A stretch of 64,000 nt of DNA from Hymenobacter lapidiphilus (GCF_003417065.2 NZ_QVLT01000014.1:1-64000), one strand, 5' to 3'. Counted from the stretch's first letter, positions 1-9,236 are shown. Translations and numbers: made by a program. The notes: a model not told the origin generated them from the letters alone.

Positions 1-1
1 C

Positions 2-127
2 CACGCCAAACGGCTTAAGACCTTGCGCGGCCTCACGCCACATGAATTTGTCTGTGCCGAGTGGCAGAAAAACCCCGTTAACTTTACCCAGGACCCGACC
101 CACCTCACGCTGGGACTATACACCTAG
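2..127 (+). CDS. IS481-type transposase, C-terminal end (cut by left edge)
   Basis: This is the last 41 codons of an integrase-like transposase that begins left of the window. The frame ends at a TAG at 125-127. The tail shows the hallmark end of IS481-family DDE transposases: a KxLxGLTPxE stretch, then a Trp (W21), a Pro-containing stretch, and a final DPxHLTLGLYT resembling the family DPxHxxxGLNT end. The catalytic residues are not in view, so whether the copy is intact cannot be judged. No terminal inverted repeat is recognised in the bases just after the stop. Confidence 0.75.
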   Translation, partial: HAKRLKTLRGLTPHEFVCAEWQKNPVNFTQDPTHLTLGLYT

Positions 128-274
128 CACCTCTACTACTCATAGGCCTAGCACGAAGCACGAAAAGGTATGGGCTCTTAGCTGCGTATGGGGTTACCCT
201 GCTAGCCACCGGTTGCGCTATCGTACTGCTGGTCCCACACAAGTTGAGGTTCTTCAACAGCTTTAATTTCATGC

Positions 275-505
275 TTACCTACACTTTCTTCGATCACCCA
301 GCATCCACACGCGCAGTGCGTCGCCGTACACAACGGGCGTCACCATGTCGTTGAGGGCCAAATCGAGCAGGTTAGCAAACTCGGGCTGGTTGCCGACCGG
401 CACCTTAGAAATGCCACCTTCGGCGTAAGCCCGTACCAGGGTTTCGATTTCCGTACCCGTCAGGTCGGAATCAGTGGCGTGGCCCTGGGCCAGCATGCCC
501 TGCAT
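275..505 (-). CDS. Unrecognised small ORF or gene remnant
   Basis: An open frame of 76 codons from an internal ATG at 505. The frame stays open to 646, but that extension runs through the hairpin at 589-623, so a start at or after 505 is more believable. The protein has an ordinary, protein-like composition (acidic, with a TGTEIETLVRAYAEGG segment), but I do not recognise a family. It may be the C-terminal remnant of a longer gene broken near the neighbouring transposase. Stretch 128-274 holds nothing I can name. Confidence 0.3.
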   Translation of the reverse strand: MQGMLAQGHATDSDLTGTEIETLVRAYAEGGISKVPVGNQPEFANLLDLALNDMVTPVVYGDALRVWMLGDRRKCR

Positions 506-588
506 GATAGTGCCCACGAAGGTTTCAGCGCAGTCCTCCTCTGCATACAAGTGTCGTGTTGTGGCCAAGGGCCACAGCTGATTTTTAG

Positions 589-623
589 AAAAGCTCTCTG
601 GTCGATACCAGGGGGCTTTTTTT
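589..623 (+). terminator. Intrinsic terminator hairpin with T tract
   Basis: The arms AAAGCTCTCTGGT and ACCAGGGGGCTTT pair fully if G-T pairs are allowed. They enclose a CGAT loop and are followed by a run of T on the + strand. The A run on the other side would also allow leftward termination. No intact gene ends just upstream on the + strand, which fits a partly deleted neighbourhood. Confidence 0.6.
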
Positions 624-767
624 CTGTCGCATATTTTCTGCAGCACAGTAGCTTACTGCTCAGGTGGGTTAGCAGCGGAGCAATGTTATGTTTATGTGAA
701 GTGGCATTTTCAGGCCAGAGCGGCCTTTTATTTGCTGTGCTGGCGGTTGCACAATTATCTGCATTCT

Positions 768-1127
768 ATGTCCCAAGTCCTGTTTGATGTGAACCTACAG
801 CAGCTGCCCGACGAGTTCCTGACGGGCGTGTGGCGGGTTGCCAGCCGGGTACTCAACCAAACCGATCCGGCCAGCCTGATGGCCTGCGCCGAGCAGCTGG
901 CGCTGCAGCCGGGCCGGGTGCGGATAGAAGGGTTAGGACAGTCTGACCAGGGCAGCTGGATGGTGCAGCGCGACGAGTTACTTAACCGGCCTTACCTTAC
1001 TCTGGAGCTGGACAGTGAGCAGACCCGGGCCCTCGTAACGCGGCTGCGCCGTTCGCGTACTGGCTCGGAGAGCCAGCTGAATCTGTATTTCCAGTCCGGT
1101 ATGGAAATGCAGCTCACCCAGCCGTAA
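768..1127 (+). CDS. Conserved-looking hypothetical protein, 119 aa
   Basis: A cytosolic-looking protein with no signal peptide or membrane segment. The frame is open further upstream, but the ATG at 768 is the first start giving normal composition (it begins MSQVLFDV). It reads as alternating strands and helices with a Leu-rich middle. I do not recognise the family. It lies 30 bp upstream of the PAS protein on the same strand, so the two are probably co-transcribed and may act together. There are no catalytic motifs visible. Confidence 0.65.
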   Translation: MSQVLFDVNLQQLPDEFLTGVWRVASRVLNQTDPASLMACAEQLALQPGRVRIEGLGQSDQGSWMVQRDELLNRPYLTLELDSEQTRALVTRLRRSRTGSESQLNLYFQSGMEMQLTQP

Positions 1128-1157
1128 GTTTTTTGTTCGTTTTTCGCCCGCTTGCCC

Positions 1158-2033
1158 ATGGCTTCCGCCACTCTTCGCCCTACGCCCGCCGACTTCAGCT
1201 TCCTGGCCGAACTTATCCCGCAGCTTGTATGGACGACTGATCCCAGCGGCTACCACACGTACTTCAACCAGCGCTGGATCGACTACACCGGCTACACGCT
1301 GGCCGATAGTGTGGGCGATGCTATGTGGAACAACCTGCTCGACCCTGCCGACCGGCCGCGGGCCCGGCAGCGCTGGAACCACTCGCTCGAAACCGGTGAG
1401 TTCTATGAAATAGAATACCGGTTTAAGAGCAGGCATGGTGACTACCGCTGGTTTTTGGGCCAGGCTCTACCCGTGCGTGATGAGGCCGGCCGCATTACCA
1501 AGTGGTTTGGTACCTGCACCGACATCCACGACCAGAAGATGCAGGAATTGGCTTTGCGCAAGCGGGAGCAGGACTTTACAACGCTGGCTGATACTATTCC
1601 GCAACTGGCCTGGATGGCCGATGAGACGGGCAGCATATTCTGGTACAACCAGCGCTGGTTCGATTTTACCGGTACTACACTGGAGCAGATGCAGGGCTGG
1701 GACTGGCAGAAGGTTCATCATCCGGAGCACGTGGAGAGCGTAACAGCGGGTTTTCGTGAGGCCATTGTTGAGGGCCACGACGCGTGGGAAGATACTTTCC
1801 CGCTCCGCCGCCACGATGGCCAATACCGCTGGTTTCTGAGCCGCGCCCTGCCCATACGCAACGAAGCCGGCCACATCGTCCGCTGGTGCGGTACCAATAC
1901 CGACGTTACCGAGCAAAAGCAACTGCAGGAGCAGTTGGAGCGCGCCTACTCCGACCTCGAAGCTAAAATCATGTTCCGCACCCTCGACCTAGAGCGCGAG
2001 CTACAGCAGCTGCGGCAGGAGAAGGGAATCTAG
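1158..2033 (+). CDS. Tandem PAS/PAC domain protein without an output domain
   Basis: Two PAS domains with PAC tails lie at about residues 12-125 and 140-265. Both carry the WTTDPSG/WMADETG opening, NQRWxDFTG and YRWFLxRALPxR elements typical of PAS_3/PAS_4 folds, and each PAC ends in GTxTDIxDQK/GTNTDVTEQK. A short coiled coil (about 262-291) follows and the protein stops. Such domains normally feed a histidine kinase, but no HisKA or ATPase domain follows here, so it may signal through a partner or be a sensor-only remnant. The ATG at 1158 is preferred over a TTG at 1152. The upstream 119-aa gene is probably in the same operon. Confidence 0.85.
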   Translation: MASATLRPTPADFSFLAELIPQLVWTTDPSGYHTYFNQRWIDYTGYTLADSVGDAMWNNLLDPADRPRARQRWNHSLETGEFYEIEYRFKSRHGDYRWFLGQALPVRDEAGRITKWFGTCTDIHDQKMQELALRKREQDFTTLADTIPQLAWMADETGSIFWYNQRWFDFTGTTLEQMQGWDWQKVHHPEHVESVTAGFREAIVEGHDAWEDTFPLRRHDGQYRWFLSRALPIRNEAGHIVRWCGTNTDVTEQKQLQEQLERAYSDLEAKIMFRTLDLERELQQLRQEKGI

Positions 2034-2048
2034 AGACCAAATACAGAA

Positions 2049-2143
2049 GTCATTCAGAGCGAAGCGAAGAATCTCGCGTGAGTCGTTGAACGGACAACCG
2101 TTGTAATGATTCACGCGAGATTCTTCGCTTCGCCCTGAATGAC
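2049..2143. repeat. Palindromic intergenic element, GTCATTCAGAGCG family
   Basis: A left arm (2049-2082, opening GTCATTCAGAGCGAAGCGAA) is answered by a right arm (2111-2143, closing CGCCCTGAATGAC), with about 28 bases between them. The flank GTTCTTCCACTAACCACT just after it also occurs beside the copy at 11116-11211. It has no coding capacity and behaves like a MITE or REP-type unit. Confidence 0.85.
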
Positions 2144-2148
2144 GTTCT

Positions 2149-2691
2149 TCCACTAACCACTCCTCCTGCTTGCCCTTTTTCAGTGCGGCGTCGATGAAAT
2201 AAGCGCCGTTGCGGACGAGACGGGTGGTGTCGGCGCCGGTATCGAGCAGGGTAATGGCCACGTCGCCGTTTTCGGAGCGACCGGTTTGCACGCGGTAGCG
2301 GCGGTAAATGGCGGGCTTGGTTTGGGTGAAGATGTAGCTGAGCTTGCCGGCTTGCACCACAGCATCTTCGGGGAGGGTGGGACTGGCGGCAGCCGGCGGT
2401 CTGGATATGGGCGCGCACGTTCACGGTGCGCTGTGGGCCGTCGTTGAAAGCCTTGCCCACCAGGAATATCCGCGCCGTCAGGTCTTCGTTGGAGCCGCGG
2501 CTGACACCCTCGGGGCCGTAGTGCAGGGCCAGAAAGGCCACCGCCGACAGCTCACCGCCGGCCAGTGCGCAGTGGTAGCGGTAGTGCTCGGCCAGTTCGG
2601 GCAACTTGGCCAATTCCGAGAGGTCGGGCCGGGGCAGGAGGCTGCCGAGCTGCATCATAACTCCCAATAGCCGAGCCATTACCATTTCCAT
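2149..2691 (-). pseudogene. Decayed metal-efflux locus remnant (periplasmic protein fused to HlyD-type adaptor tail)
   Basis: Read leftward, the first part resembles small Bacteroidota proteins found in metal-resistance loci (SLLPRPDLSELAKLPELAEHY, then ELSAVAFLALHYG). This runs straight into a stretch typical of a membrane-fusion adaptor (TARIFLVG), changes frame near 2365, and continues as an adaptor C-terminal domain (GKLSYIFTQTKPAIYRRYRV, TGRSENGDVAI, VRNGAYFIDAALKKG). The adaptor core is missing and the last frame runs out into the palindromic element. I read it as an internal deletion plus a frameshift. The family assignment is from recalled sequence patterns. Confidence 0.55.
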
Positions 2692-2874
2692 CACTGTGAG
2701 GGTAATGCACCGGGCGTCGGGGTGCTTGTGAAAAAGGCTTGCCGGTTGAAATTTGGAATGAATCTGAAACTGCAAGCGACCTGCGGGACGGCATAAAACC
2801 ATAGCTTTACTGACCGCGTAAGGCACACTGCCTACGGTTGAGCATGCTGCCCAAACCAAGCTCCTCTACTACTT

Positions 2875-4200
2875 ATGTTAAAATGGTACTTTTGTGCGGC
2901 GCTGCTGCTGGCCGGGCTGCTGGCTTCGCGGCCGGCGGCGGCCTACTCCGTCCTCACCCACCAGGCCAACGTAGACTCGACCTGGAAGCCGTGCATGCTG
3001 CCGTTGCTGCAAAGCCACTACCCCGGGGCCACCGAAGAGGAGCTGATTGAAGCCAAAGCCTACGCTTATGGCGGGTCCATTTTGCAGGATATGGGCTACT
3101 ACCCGTTCGGCTCGGAGCTGTTTACCAACCTGACGCACTACGTGCGCAGCGGCGACTTTGTGCGCAACCTGCTGGCCGAGGCCCACAACCGCAACGAGTA
3201 CGCCTTTGCCCTGGGTGCGCTGGCCCACTACGCCGCCGACGTAAACGGCCACCCCGCCGGCACCAACAAGGCGATGGCCAGCGTGTACCCCGAGCTCAAG
3301 GCTAAATTCGGCAACAATATCACGTACGAGGAGGCGCCCATCCAACACACCCAGCTCGAATTTGCCTTCGATGTGGTGCAGATGGCCTCGGGCCGTTACC
3401 GCTCGGCCGACTACCAGCGCTACATCGGTTTCCAGGTGAACAAGGCAGTTTTGGAGCGGGCTTTCCTGAAAACCTACGGCCTCGAACTGGGCCAGGTGAT
3501 TCTGAACGTGGATCTGGCCATCGGCTCGTTTCGGTTCGCGGTGCGCAGCCTCATTCCGATTGCCAGCCGGGCGGCCTGGCAGTCCAAGAAAAACGAAATT
3601 CGCGAGGAAATTCCGCAGGCCCGCCGCCGCGAGTACGTGTACAAAGACAGCCAGCAGGAGTACGAGGAGAAGTACGGCACCGAATACGAACACCCCGGCT
3701 TTGGGGCCCGGGTGTTGTCGTACTTCGTGCGGGTACTGCCCAAAATAGGGCCGCTCAAACCGTTTGCCTTTAAGCTGCCCACCCCCGAAGCCCAGGATCT
3801 GTTCAAGGCCAGCTTCCGCCAGGTTATGCAGAACTACTGCCAGCTGCTTGACGCCCAGCCCCGCGACACAGTGGCGGCCCTGCCCATGCTGGCCAACACC
3901 GATTTCGATACCGGCCGCCCCACCAAGCCCGGCGCCTACGCCTTAACCGATGTGACCTACGGCGAGTGGCTGCAAAAGCTGGCCGATCAGAAATTCGAGC
4001 ACCTGACGGCTGCCCAGAAGCAGAACCTGCTTGCCTTCTACCAAGACCCCAGCCTGCCCGCCACTAACAACGATAAAGGGGAGGACAAGGAAAAGGATGC
4101 GGAAAAACGCAAGCGCGAGGAAGAAAAAGCGCGCGCAAAAATCAGCGAGGCCCTCCAGGCGCTGCGCACTGCCACTCCGGTCGGAGCTGCGCGGCCCTAG
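2875..4200 (+). CDS. Zinc-dependent phospholipase C-like secreted protein
   Basis: The 441-aa protein has a signal peptide (residues 1-23, ending RPAAA before YSVLTHQ). The body shows the all-helical zinc phospholipase C pattern: an early THQ and Trp, then GSELFTNLTHYVRSGDFV (about 79-96) and ALGALAHYAADVNGHP (about 117-132) with His and Asp in ligand positions. The last 45 residues are a Lys/Glu-rich, probably helical tail. The expected site is periplasm or outside; substrate is inferred from family only. It is convergent with the STAS-like gene, and the two stop codons overlap by two bases. Confidence 0.75.
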   Translation: MLKWYFCAALLLAGLLASRPAAAYSVLTHQANVDSTWKPCMLPLLQSHYPGATEEELIEAKAYAYGGSILQDMGYYPFGSELFTNLTHYVRSGDFVRNLLAEAHNRNEYAFALGALAHYAADVNGHPAGTNKAMASVYPELKAKFGNNITYEEAPIQHTQLEFAFDVVQMASGRYRSADYQRYIGFQVNKAVLERAFLKTYGLELGQVILNVDLAIGSFRFAVRSLIPIASRAAWQSKKNEIREEIPQARRREYVYKDSQQEYEEKYGTEYEHPGFGARVLSYFVRVLPKIGPLKPFAFKLPTPEAQDLFKASFRQVMQNYCQLLDAQPRDTVAALPMLANTDFDTGRPTKPGAYALTDVTYGEWLQKLADQKFEHLTAAQKQNLLAFYQDPSLPATNNDKGEDKEKDAEKRKREEEKARAKISEALQALRTATPVGAARP

Positions 4201-4619
4201 CTCATCAGCCAGGCTACAGCCACCGCCTCATCCAGAAACAGCTGAAGCTGATAGGCCGGATGCGCCTGCGCCGTAGCTGTTACGGCGCGCATGCCGGGGC
4301 TGTGCTCCAGCATATCGGCGCGGGTGGGCGAGAGCAGGTAGGCGATATGCAGCATAGCCGGGGCCGACTCGGCCGCTACAGCCGGTAGCAGCGTGGTGGC
4401 CACCCAGCCCGAGGTGGCGGCATCCAGCTCGGTGCGGCGGCGTACATCCACCAGCCAGCGGGCGGCTCCGTAACTGTAGCTCATTTCGCGGGCCGCGCGC
4501 AATCCTTCCTGAACTTCGGCAAACGATACGGCTCGTAGCCAGCGCACCACCAGCGTGGCCATTTTGGGGCAGTAGGATAGGTGCAGGTAATCGGTGGTAA
4601 GGGCAGTATCGGAAAGCAT
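4197..4619 (-). CDS. STAS/SpoIIAA-like protein, 140 aa
   Basis: A soluble alpha/beta protein with no signal peptide. An opening LSYCPKMATLVVRWLRAVSF, a central AARWLVDVRR strand and a LPAVAAESAPAMLHIAYLLS segment match the short single-domain STAS-like proteins common in Bacteroidota. These are thought to bind partner proteins or lipids, but no function is established. A related protein is encoded at 28203-28649. It follows the tolC-like gene by 50 bp on the same strand, so it may be the last gene of the efflux operon or have its own promoter in the AT-rich gap. Confidence 0.6.
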   Translation of the reverse strand: MLSDTALTTDYLHLSYCPKMATLVVRWLRAVSFAEVQEGLRAAREMSYSYGAARWLVDVRRRTELDAATSGWVATTLLPAVAAESAPAMLHIAYLLSPTRADMLEHSPGMRAVTATAQAHPAYQLQLFLDEAVAVAWLMS

Positions 4620-4629
4620 AACCGCGAAA

Positions 4630-4662
4630 ATATAGTTTTGCGTAAAAAAAAACTATAGCTCA
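4630..4662 (-). terminator. Possible terminator after the efflux operon
   Basis: On the minus strand a TATAGTTTT arm and an AAAACTATA arm enclose a T-rich, ACGC-containing loop. It lies directly after the tolC-like stop codon. The hairpin is AT-rich and so weak. The same bases could instead hold the -7 region (TATATTTT) of the STAS-like gene. Confidence 0.3.
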
Positions 4663-4669
4663 AGCCTTA

Positions 4670-6100
4670 TCAACGTCCTTCTGTTTCCTGCACCAGCCCG
4701 CTACCGAGGCGGCGCAGGATTATTTCGGCCTGCTTGGCCTGGTAGCGAATGTCGAGCAGGCGGGTTTCGGCCTGCAGCTGGGTGCGTTGGGCCTCGCGCA
4801 ATGCCAGCGGCGTGAGCAGCCCGAGGCGGTAGCGCTCCAACGCAATAGCCACGTTTTCGCGGGCCAGCAGAATATTGGACTCCTCCAGCTCCAGCAGCGC
4901 CAGCCGGTTCTGGTACTGGGCGTAGGCCTGCTCGGCGTCGGCATCGAGTTGCAGCTGCAGCTGGTCGAGTTGCAGCTGGGTTTGCTCCTGCGTGATGCGG
5001 GCGTTCTGCTCCTGCCGGTTCTTGTTGAAGCCATCGAAAACAGGCACCGAAGCTACCACGCCGTAATTTAAGCCGTAGGTCCGGCCAGTGGTGGTAACGA
5101 GCTGAGCGCCGAAAAACGACGCGTTATTGATGTTGCGGTTGAAACCGTAGCCGCTCGTCAGGCCAATTTGCGGAAAGCGCGAAGCCCGGACCAGCTTACG
5201 GTCGAGGTCGGCTATTTCGGTGTTGAAGCGGGCCTGCTGCAGGCGGGGGTTGCGCTGGCGCACGGCCGCCAGTACCTCGTCGCGGGCCAGGTCGCGGGCC
5301 ACCACAATCGAATCCTGGGGCAGAAAATCCAGGCCCGGGGCACGGCCCATCAGCTCGTTAAGGTTGATTTTGGCGCTTTTTAACGATTCCTGCTGCTGAA
5401 TCAGGGCCGAGCGGTCGGCGTTGTAATCCACGCGGGCAGTCAGCACTTCTACCTTGGCACTCACGCCCACGTCCACCCGCGCTTGGGTCAGGTCGATGCG
5501 GGCCTGGCCGATTTTGAGGGCTTCTTCGAGCGAGTTAATCTTGCCTGATTCGCGCACCACTACGAAATAGGCGTCCATCACGGCGGCCACGGTTTCCTCA
5601 ATGGTGGCTCGGGTCAGCTGCTGCTGGCTCTGCTCCAGCACCTGCAACCGGTCGTAGGCGATAAACATGCCCAGGCCGTCGAAAATGGTCCAGGTAGCGG
5701 CCACGTTGGCCTGCAGTTGGTTCGACTTGGCCCCGTTGGCAATGCTGGGCTCGGGCCGTGCCCCCGACTCCTGCCGCACATTGTTGCGGTTGAAGTTGCG
5801 CACGAAGTTGCCATTGACGACCGGCAGCTGGCCGGCGTTGCCGCGGGTTACGTTGTTTTCGGCCACCCGCATATCCTGCTGCGAAACCCGGATGGTGTAG
5901 TTGCCCTCCACACCCAGCCGGATGGCCTCGGCCAATGTGAGGGGCGGGGCGGCGGCTACCGTTTCGGGCTTCTCGGTCTGGGGCTTGCTCTGGGGCTTCT
6001 CGGTGGTTTCGCGCCGCGAAGGCAGCACCGGCTGCTGGGCCAGGGCGGGCAGGCCGGTAGTCAGCAGAAGCAGCGGAAGGAGCAGGGAACGAGAGGACAT
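4670..6100 (-). CDS. TolC family outer membrane efflux protein
   Basis: The 476-aa protein has a signal peptide ending LPALAQQ (about residue 22), then a Lys/Glu/Pro linker (30-55). Two outer-membrane efflux protein repeats follow: LTLAEAIRLGVEGNYTIRVSQ starts the first, and the VAIALERYRLGLLTPLALRE segment near the end marks the second. Long Gln/Glu-rich helices between them form the periplasmic tunnel. It is the last gene of an adaptor-permease-TolC operon, 52 bp after the RND gene, so it should be the outer-membrane duct of that pump. The length is normal for the family. Confidence 0.92.
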   Translation of the reverse strand: MSSRSLLLPLLLLTTGLPALAQQPVLPSRRETTEKPQSKPQTEKPETVAAAPPLTLAEAIRLGVEGNYTIRVSQQDMRVAENNVTRGNAGQLPVVNGNFVRNFNRNNVRQESGARPEPSIANGAKSNQLQANVAATWTIFDGLGMFIAYDRLQVLEQSQQQLTRATIEETVAAVMDAYFVVVRESGKINSLEEALKIGQARIDLTQARVDVGVSAKVEVLTARVDYNADRSALIQQQESLKSAKINLNELMGRAPGLDFLPQDSIVVARDLARDEVLAAVRQRNPRLQQARFNTEIADLDRKLVRASRFPQIGLTSGYGFNRNINNASFFGAQLVTTTGRTYGLNYGVVASVPVFDGFNKNRQEQNARITQEQTQLQLDQLQLQLDADAEQAYAQYQNRLALLELEESNILLARENVAIALERYRLGLLTPLALREAQRTQLQAETRLLDIRYQAKQAEIILRRLGSGLVQETEGR

Positions 6101-6152
6101 TCGGGGGATATAGATAGAGAGCCGGGCTGGTAATCGAAGTGTACGGATAGCG

Positions 6153-9100
6153 TTACGCCGCCACCTTTTCGGGCTCGGGAGCGTGCTTGTGCTTTTTAGC
6201 CGTGGCGAAATACGAGTACATCACCGGCACTACATACAGCGTGAGTACCGTAGCGAAAAACAGGCCGCCCACCACGCCGATGCCCATGGCCCGGCGGCTC
6301 AGGGCGCCCGCGCCGGTAGCCATGGCAATGGGCAGAATACCTAGAATGGCGCAAAGCGAAGTCATCAGAATCGGGCGGAAACGAGCCGTGGCGCCTTCCA
6401 CCAAACCGCTCATGTAATCCATGCCCTGCTCTACTTTCTGGTTGGCAAATTCCACGATGAGGATACCGTTTTTTGTCACCAGCCCGATGAGCATGATGAT
6501 GCCGATCTGCGAGAACAGGTTCAGCGTCTGGTTGAAGTACCACAGGCTGAGCAGCGCTCCGCTCAAGGCCAGCGGCACCGTTATCATGATGATAACCGGG
6601 TCGCGGAAGCTCTCGAACTGCGCGGCCAGCACCAGGTAAATCAGCACCAGCGCCAACCCGAAGGCAAATAGCAGCGACGAAGAACTTTCCTCGAAGTCGC
6701 GGGAGGCGCCAGCCAGCTCGGTCGCGTAGGTATCGTCGAGGGTTTTATCGGCAATGGCGCGCATGGCGGCAATGCCGTCGCCCAGCGTCTGGCCAGGAGC
6801 CAGCGACGCCGAGAAAGTAGCGGCGTTGTAGCGGTTGAAGCGGAACAACTGGGGCGGCGTGCTGCTTTCCTCCATCCTAATCACGTTGTCGAGCTGCACC
6901 AGCTCGCCGGTACGGCTCTTCACCGACAGCAGCCGTACGTCGAGCGGCTGGCTGCGGTCTTCGCGCGCCACCTGCCCGATAATCTGGTATTGCTTGCCGT
7001 TTTTGATGAAGTAGCCGTAGCGCTGCCCGCTCAGGCTGGCCTGCAGCGTCTGCGAAATATCCTGCACCGACACGCCCAGGCTCTGGGCCTTGTCACGGTC
7101 GATGTTCACGCGCAGCTCGGGCTTGTTGAACTTCAAATCCACATCCACGAACTGGAACGTGGGGTCGAGGCGGGCGGCTTCCAGAAACTTGGGCACGGCC
7201 GTGCGCAGCTTCTCGAAGTCCTGGGTCTGAATCACGAATTGTACCGGCAGGCCGCCGCCGCCGCCCGAGCCGATGCTCTGGTCTTGGCTAACAGAAGTGC
7301 GGGCGGCGGTCAGATTTTTGACGCCTGCCGAAATAGCATCGGCCACCTGGCCCTGGCTGCGCGTGCGGTCCTCAGGCTCTTTCAGCAGTACCCGCGCAAA
7401 GCCCGAGTTAGCCCCGCCCGACCAGCCCGGCGAGGTTACCGTGAAGATGCTGCCTAAATCGGAACCTGCCGAGTCGATGGCCAGCTGGTTGAGCTGGGTG
7501 ATATAGCGGTCCATGAACTCGTAGGAGGCACCTTCGGGGCCGGTAGCATTCACGTTCACGCGGCTGCGGTCTTCCACCGGCGCCAGCTCCGCCGGAATGA
7601 TGCCTATGAAATACCAGGTGCCCAGGCCCGTGCCAGCCACCACCAGCCAGGCCAGCCAACGGTTGCGCAGAAACGTCTGCAAACTCTCGCGGTAGCCGTT
7701 GATGACGCGCTGGAAGAAGGGCTCGGTTTTGCGGTAGAACCAGTTGTGGGTTTCCTCGCGCCGGAGCAGCTGCGAGCACATCATGGGCGTGAGCGTGAGC
7801 GAGACGAAGGCCGAAATCAGCACTGAGCCGGCCACCACAATGCCGAACTCGCGGAACAGCCGCCCGGTAATGCCCGTCAGGAATACCACCGGCAGGAACA
7901 CGGCCGCCAGCACCACCGTGGTGCTCACGACGGCCAGCAGAATTTCTTCGGAACCCTTGATGGAGGCCTCACGGGGCGATTCGCCGGCCTCAATGCGGGT
8001 GTAGATGTTCTCCAGCACCACAATGGCGTCATCGACCACCAGGCCAATGGCCAGCACCACGCCCAGCAGCGTGAGCACGTTGATGGAGAAGTCGAGCAGG
8101 TACATCACGAAGAAAATACCAATCAGCGACACCGGAATAGCCACAATGGGGATGAGCGTGGAGCGCCAGTCGCGCAGGAACAGGAAGATGACCACCACCA
8201 CCAGAATGAAGGCCTCAATCAGCGTCTGCTTTACCTCGTCAATCGACTGGCGGATGAACACCGAGTAGTCGATGGCGGGCTCGATTTTGAGGTCGGCGGG
8301 CAGGTCTTTGCCGAACTGGGCCACGCGCTTGTTGAACTCGTCGGCAATGTCAATCTGGTTCGAGCCGGGCTGCGGAATAACGGCCAGCGCCACGCCTGGC
8401 ACGCCGTTCACCCGGAACAGCGTCTGGTCATTTTCGGCGTACAGCTCGGCGTAACCGATGTCCGACATGCGCACGAGCGAGCCCTCATCGCGCCGGATAA
8501 CGAGGTTGTTGAACTCCTCGACAGTGGTGAGGCGGCCCATGGTGCGCAACGTGAGCTGGGTAGCTTCGCCCTGCACCGAGCCGCTGGGCAGCTCCACGTT
8601 TTCGCGGGCCAGGGCCTGCTGCACGTCCACCGGGCTCACGCCCAGCGCCGACAGCTTCACCGGGTCGAGCCACAGGCGCATGGAGTAGCGCCGCTCGCCG
8701 TACACCCGGATTTCCGATACGCCCGGAATCGTCTGGAGCCGCTCGCGCAGCGTGTTAATGGCGTAGTCAGTCAGCTCCAGCAGGTTACGCTCTTTGGAGG
8801 TCAGGTAGCTCAGCACTACGGGCTGCGAGTCGGCGTTGGCCTTGCTCACGGTGGGCGGGTCCATGTCGCGCGGCAGGCGCCCCTGCACCCCCGAAACCTT
8901 GTCGCGCACGTCGTTGGCGGCCGTTTCCAGGTCGGCATCGAGGTCGAACTCGACGCGGATGCTGGCCCGCCCGTCGCGCGAGTTGGAGGTCAGGTTCTTG
9001 ATGCCCGGCACGCCGTTGATGGCCGCTTCGAGCACTTCCGTCACCTGCGCCTGAATCACGTCGGCCGAGGCCCCGGTGTAGGAGGCCGACACGCTGATAA

Positions 9101-9230
9101 TGGGCGGGTCGACGCTCGGGTACTCGCGCACACTCAGGTAGCGAAACCCAATGACGCCAAAAATGACAATCACCAGGCTCATCACCAGAGCGAGGACGGG
9201 GCGGTTGATACTGGTTGAAGAAAGGCTCAT
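6153..9230 (-). CDS. RND efflux transporter permease (HAE1/AcrB type)
   Basis: The 1025-aa inner-membrane proton antiporter has 12 predicted membrane segments and two large periplasmic loops. The opening MSLSSTSINRPVLALVMSLV with SVREYPSVDPP is typical of AcrB/MexB relatives in Bacteroidota. The proton relay aspartates sit in GLVVDDAIVVLENIY near residue 400, and the second half carries FESFRDPVIIMITVPLALSG and GLVTKNGILIVEFANQ. The hydrophobic-amphiphilic type is suggested by VDDAIVV rather than heavy-metal motifs. The exported substrate cannot be read from sequence. It is transcribed after the adaptor, with a palindrome in the 101-bp gap. Confidence 0.95.
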   Translation of the reverse strand: MSLSSTSINRPVLALVMSLVIVIFGVIGFRYLSVREYPSVDPPIISVSASYTGASADVIQAQVTEVLEAAINGVPGIKNLTSNSRDGRASIRVEFDLDADLETAANDVRDKVSGVQGRLPRDMDPPTVSKANADSQPVVLSYLTSKERNLLELTDYAINTLRERLQTIPGVSEIRVYGERRYSMRLWLDPVKLSALGVSPVDVQQALARENVELPSGSVQGEATQLTLRTMGRLTTVEEFNNLVIRRDEGSLVRMSDIGYAELYAENDQTLFRVNGVPGVALAVIPQPGSNQIDIADEFNKRVAQFGKDLPADLKIEPAIDYSVFIRQSIDEVKQTLIEAFILVVVVIFLFLRDWRSTLIPIVAIPVSLIGIFFVMYLLDFSINVLTLLGVVLAIGLVVDDAIVVLENIYTRIEAGESPREASIKGSEEILLAVVSTTVVLAAVFLPVVFLTGITGRLFREFGIVVAGSVLISAFVSLTLTPMMCSQLLRREETHNWFYRKTEPFFQRVINGYRESLQTFLRNRWLAWLVVAGTGLGTWYFIGIIPAELAPVEDRSRVNVNATGPEGASYEFMDRYITQLNQLAIDSAGSDLGSIFTVTSPGWSGGANSGFARVLLKEPEDRTRSQGQVADAISAGVKNLTAARTSVSQDQSIGSGGGGGLPVQFVIQTQDFEKLRTAVPKFLEAARLDPTFQFVDVDLKFNKPELRVNIDRDKAQSLGVSVQDISQTLQASLSGQRYGYFIKNGKQYQIIGQVAREDRSQPLDVRLLSVKSRTGELVQLDNVIRMEESSTPPQLFRFNRYNAATFSASLAPGQTLGDGIAAMRAIADKTLDDTYATELAGASRDFEESSSSLLFAFGLALVLIYLVLAAQFESFRDPVIIMITVPLALSGALLSLWYFNQTLNLFSQIGIIMLIGLVTKNGILIVEFANQKVEQGMDYMSGLVEGATARFRPILMTSLCAILGILPIAMATGAGALSRRAMGIGVVGGLFFATVLTLYVVPVMYSYFATAKKHKHAPEPEKVAA

Positions 9231-9236
9231 GGCTTA

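Noticed and set aside
2885..2892. TACTTTTG, an exact -7 type word
   Set aside because: It lies inside the signal peptide codons of the phospholipase-like gene with no TTG at the proper distance, so it is taken as chance.
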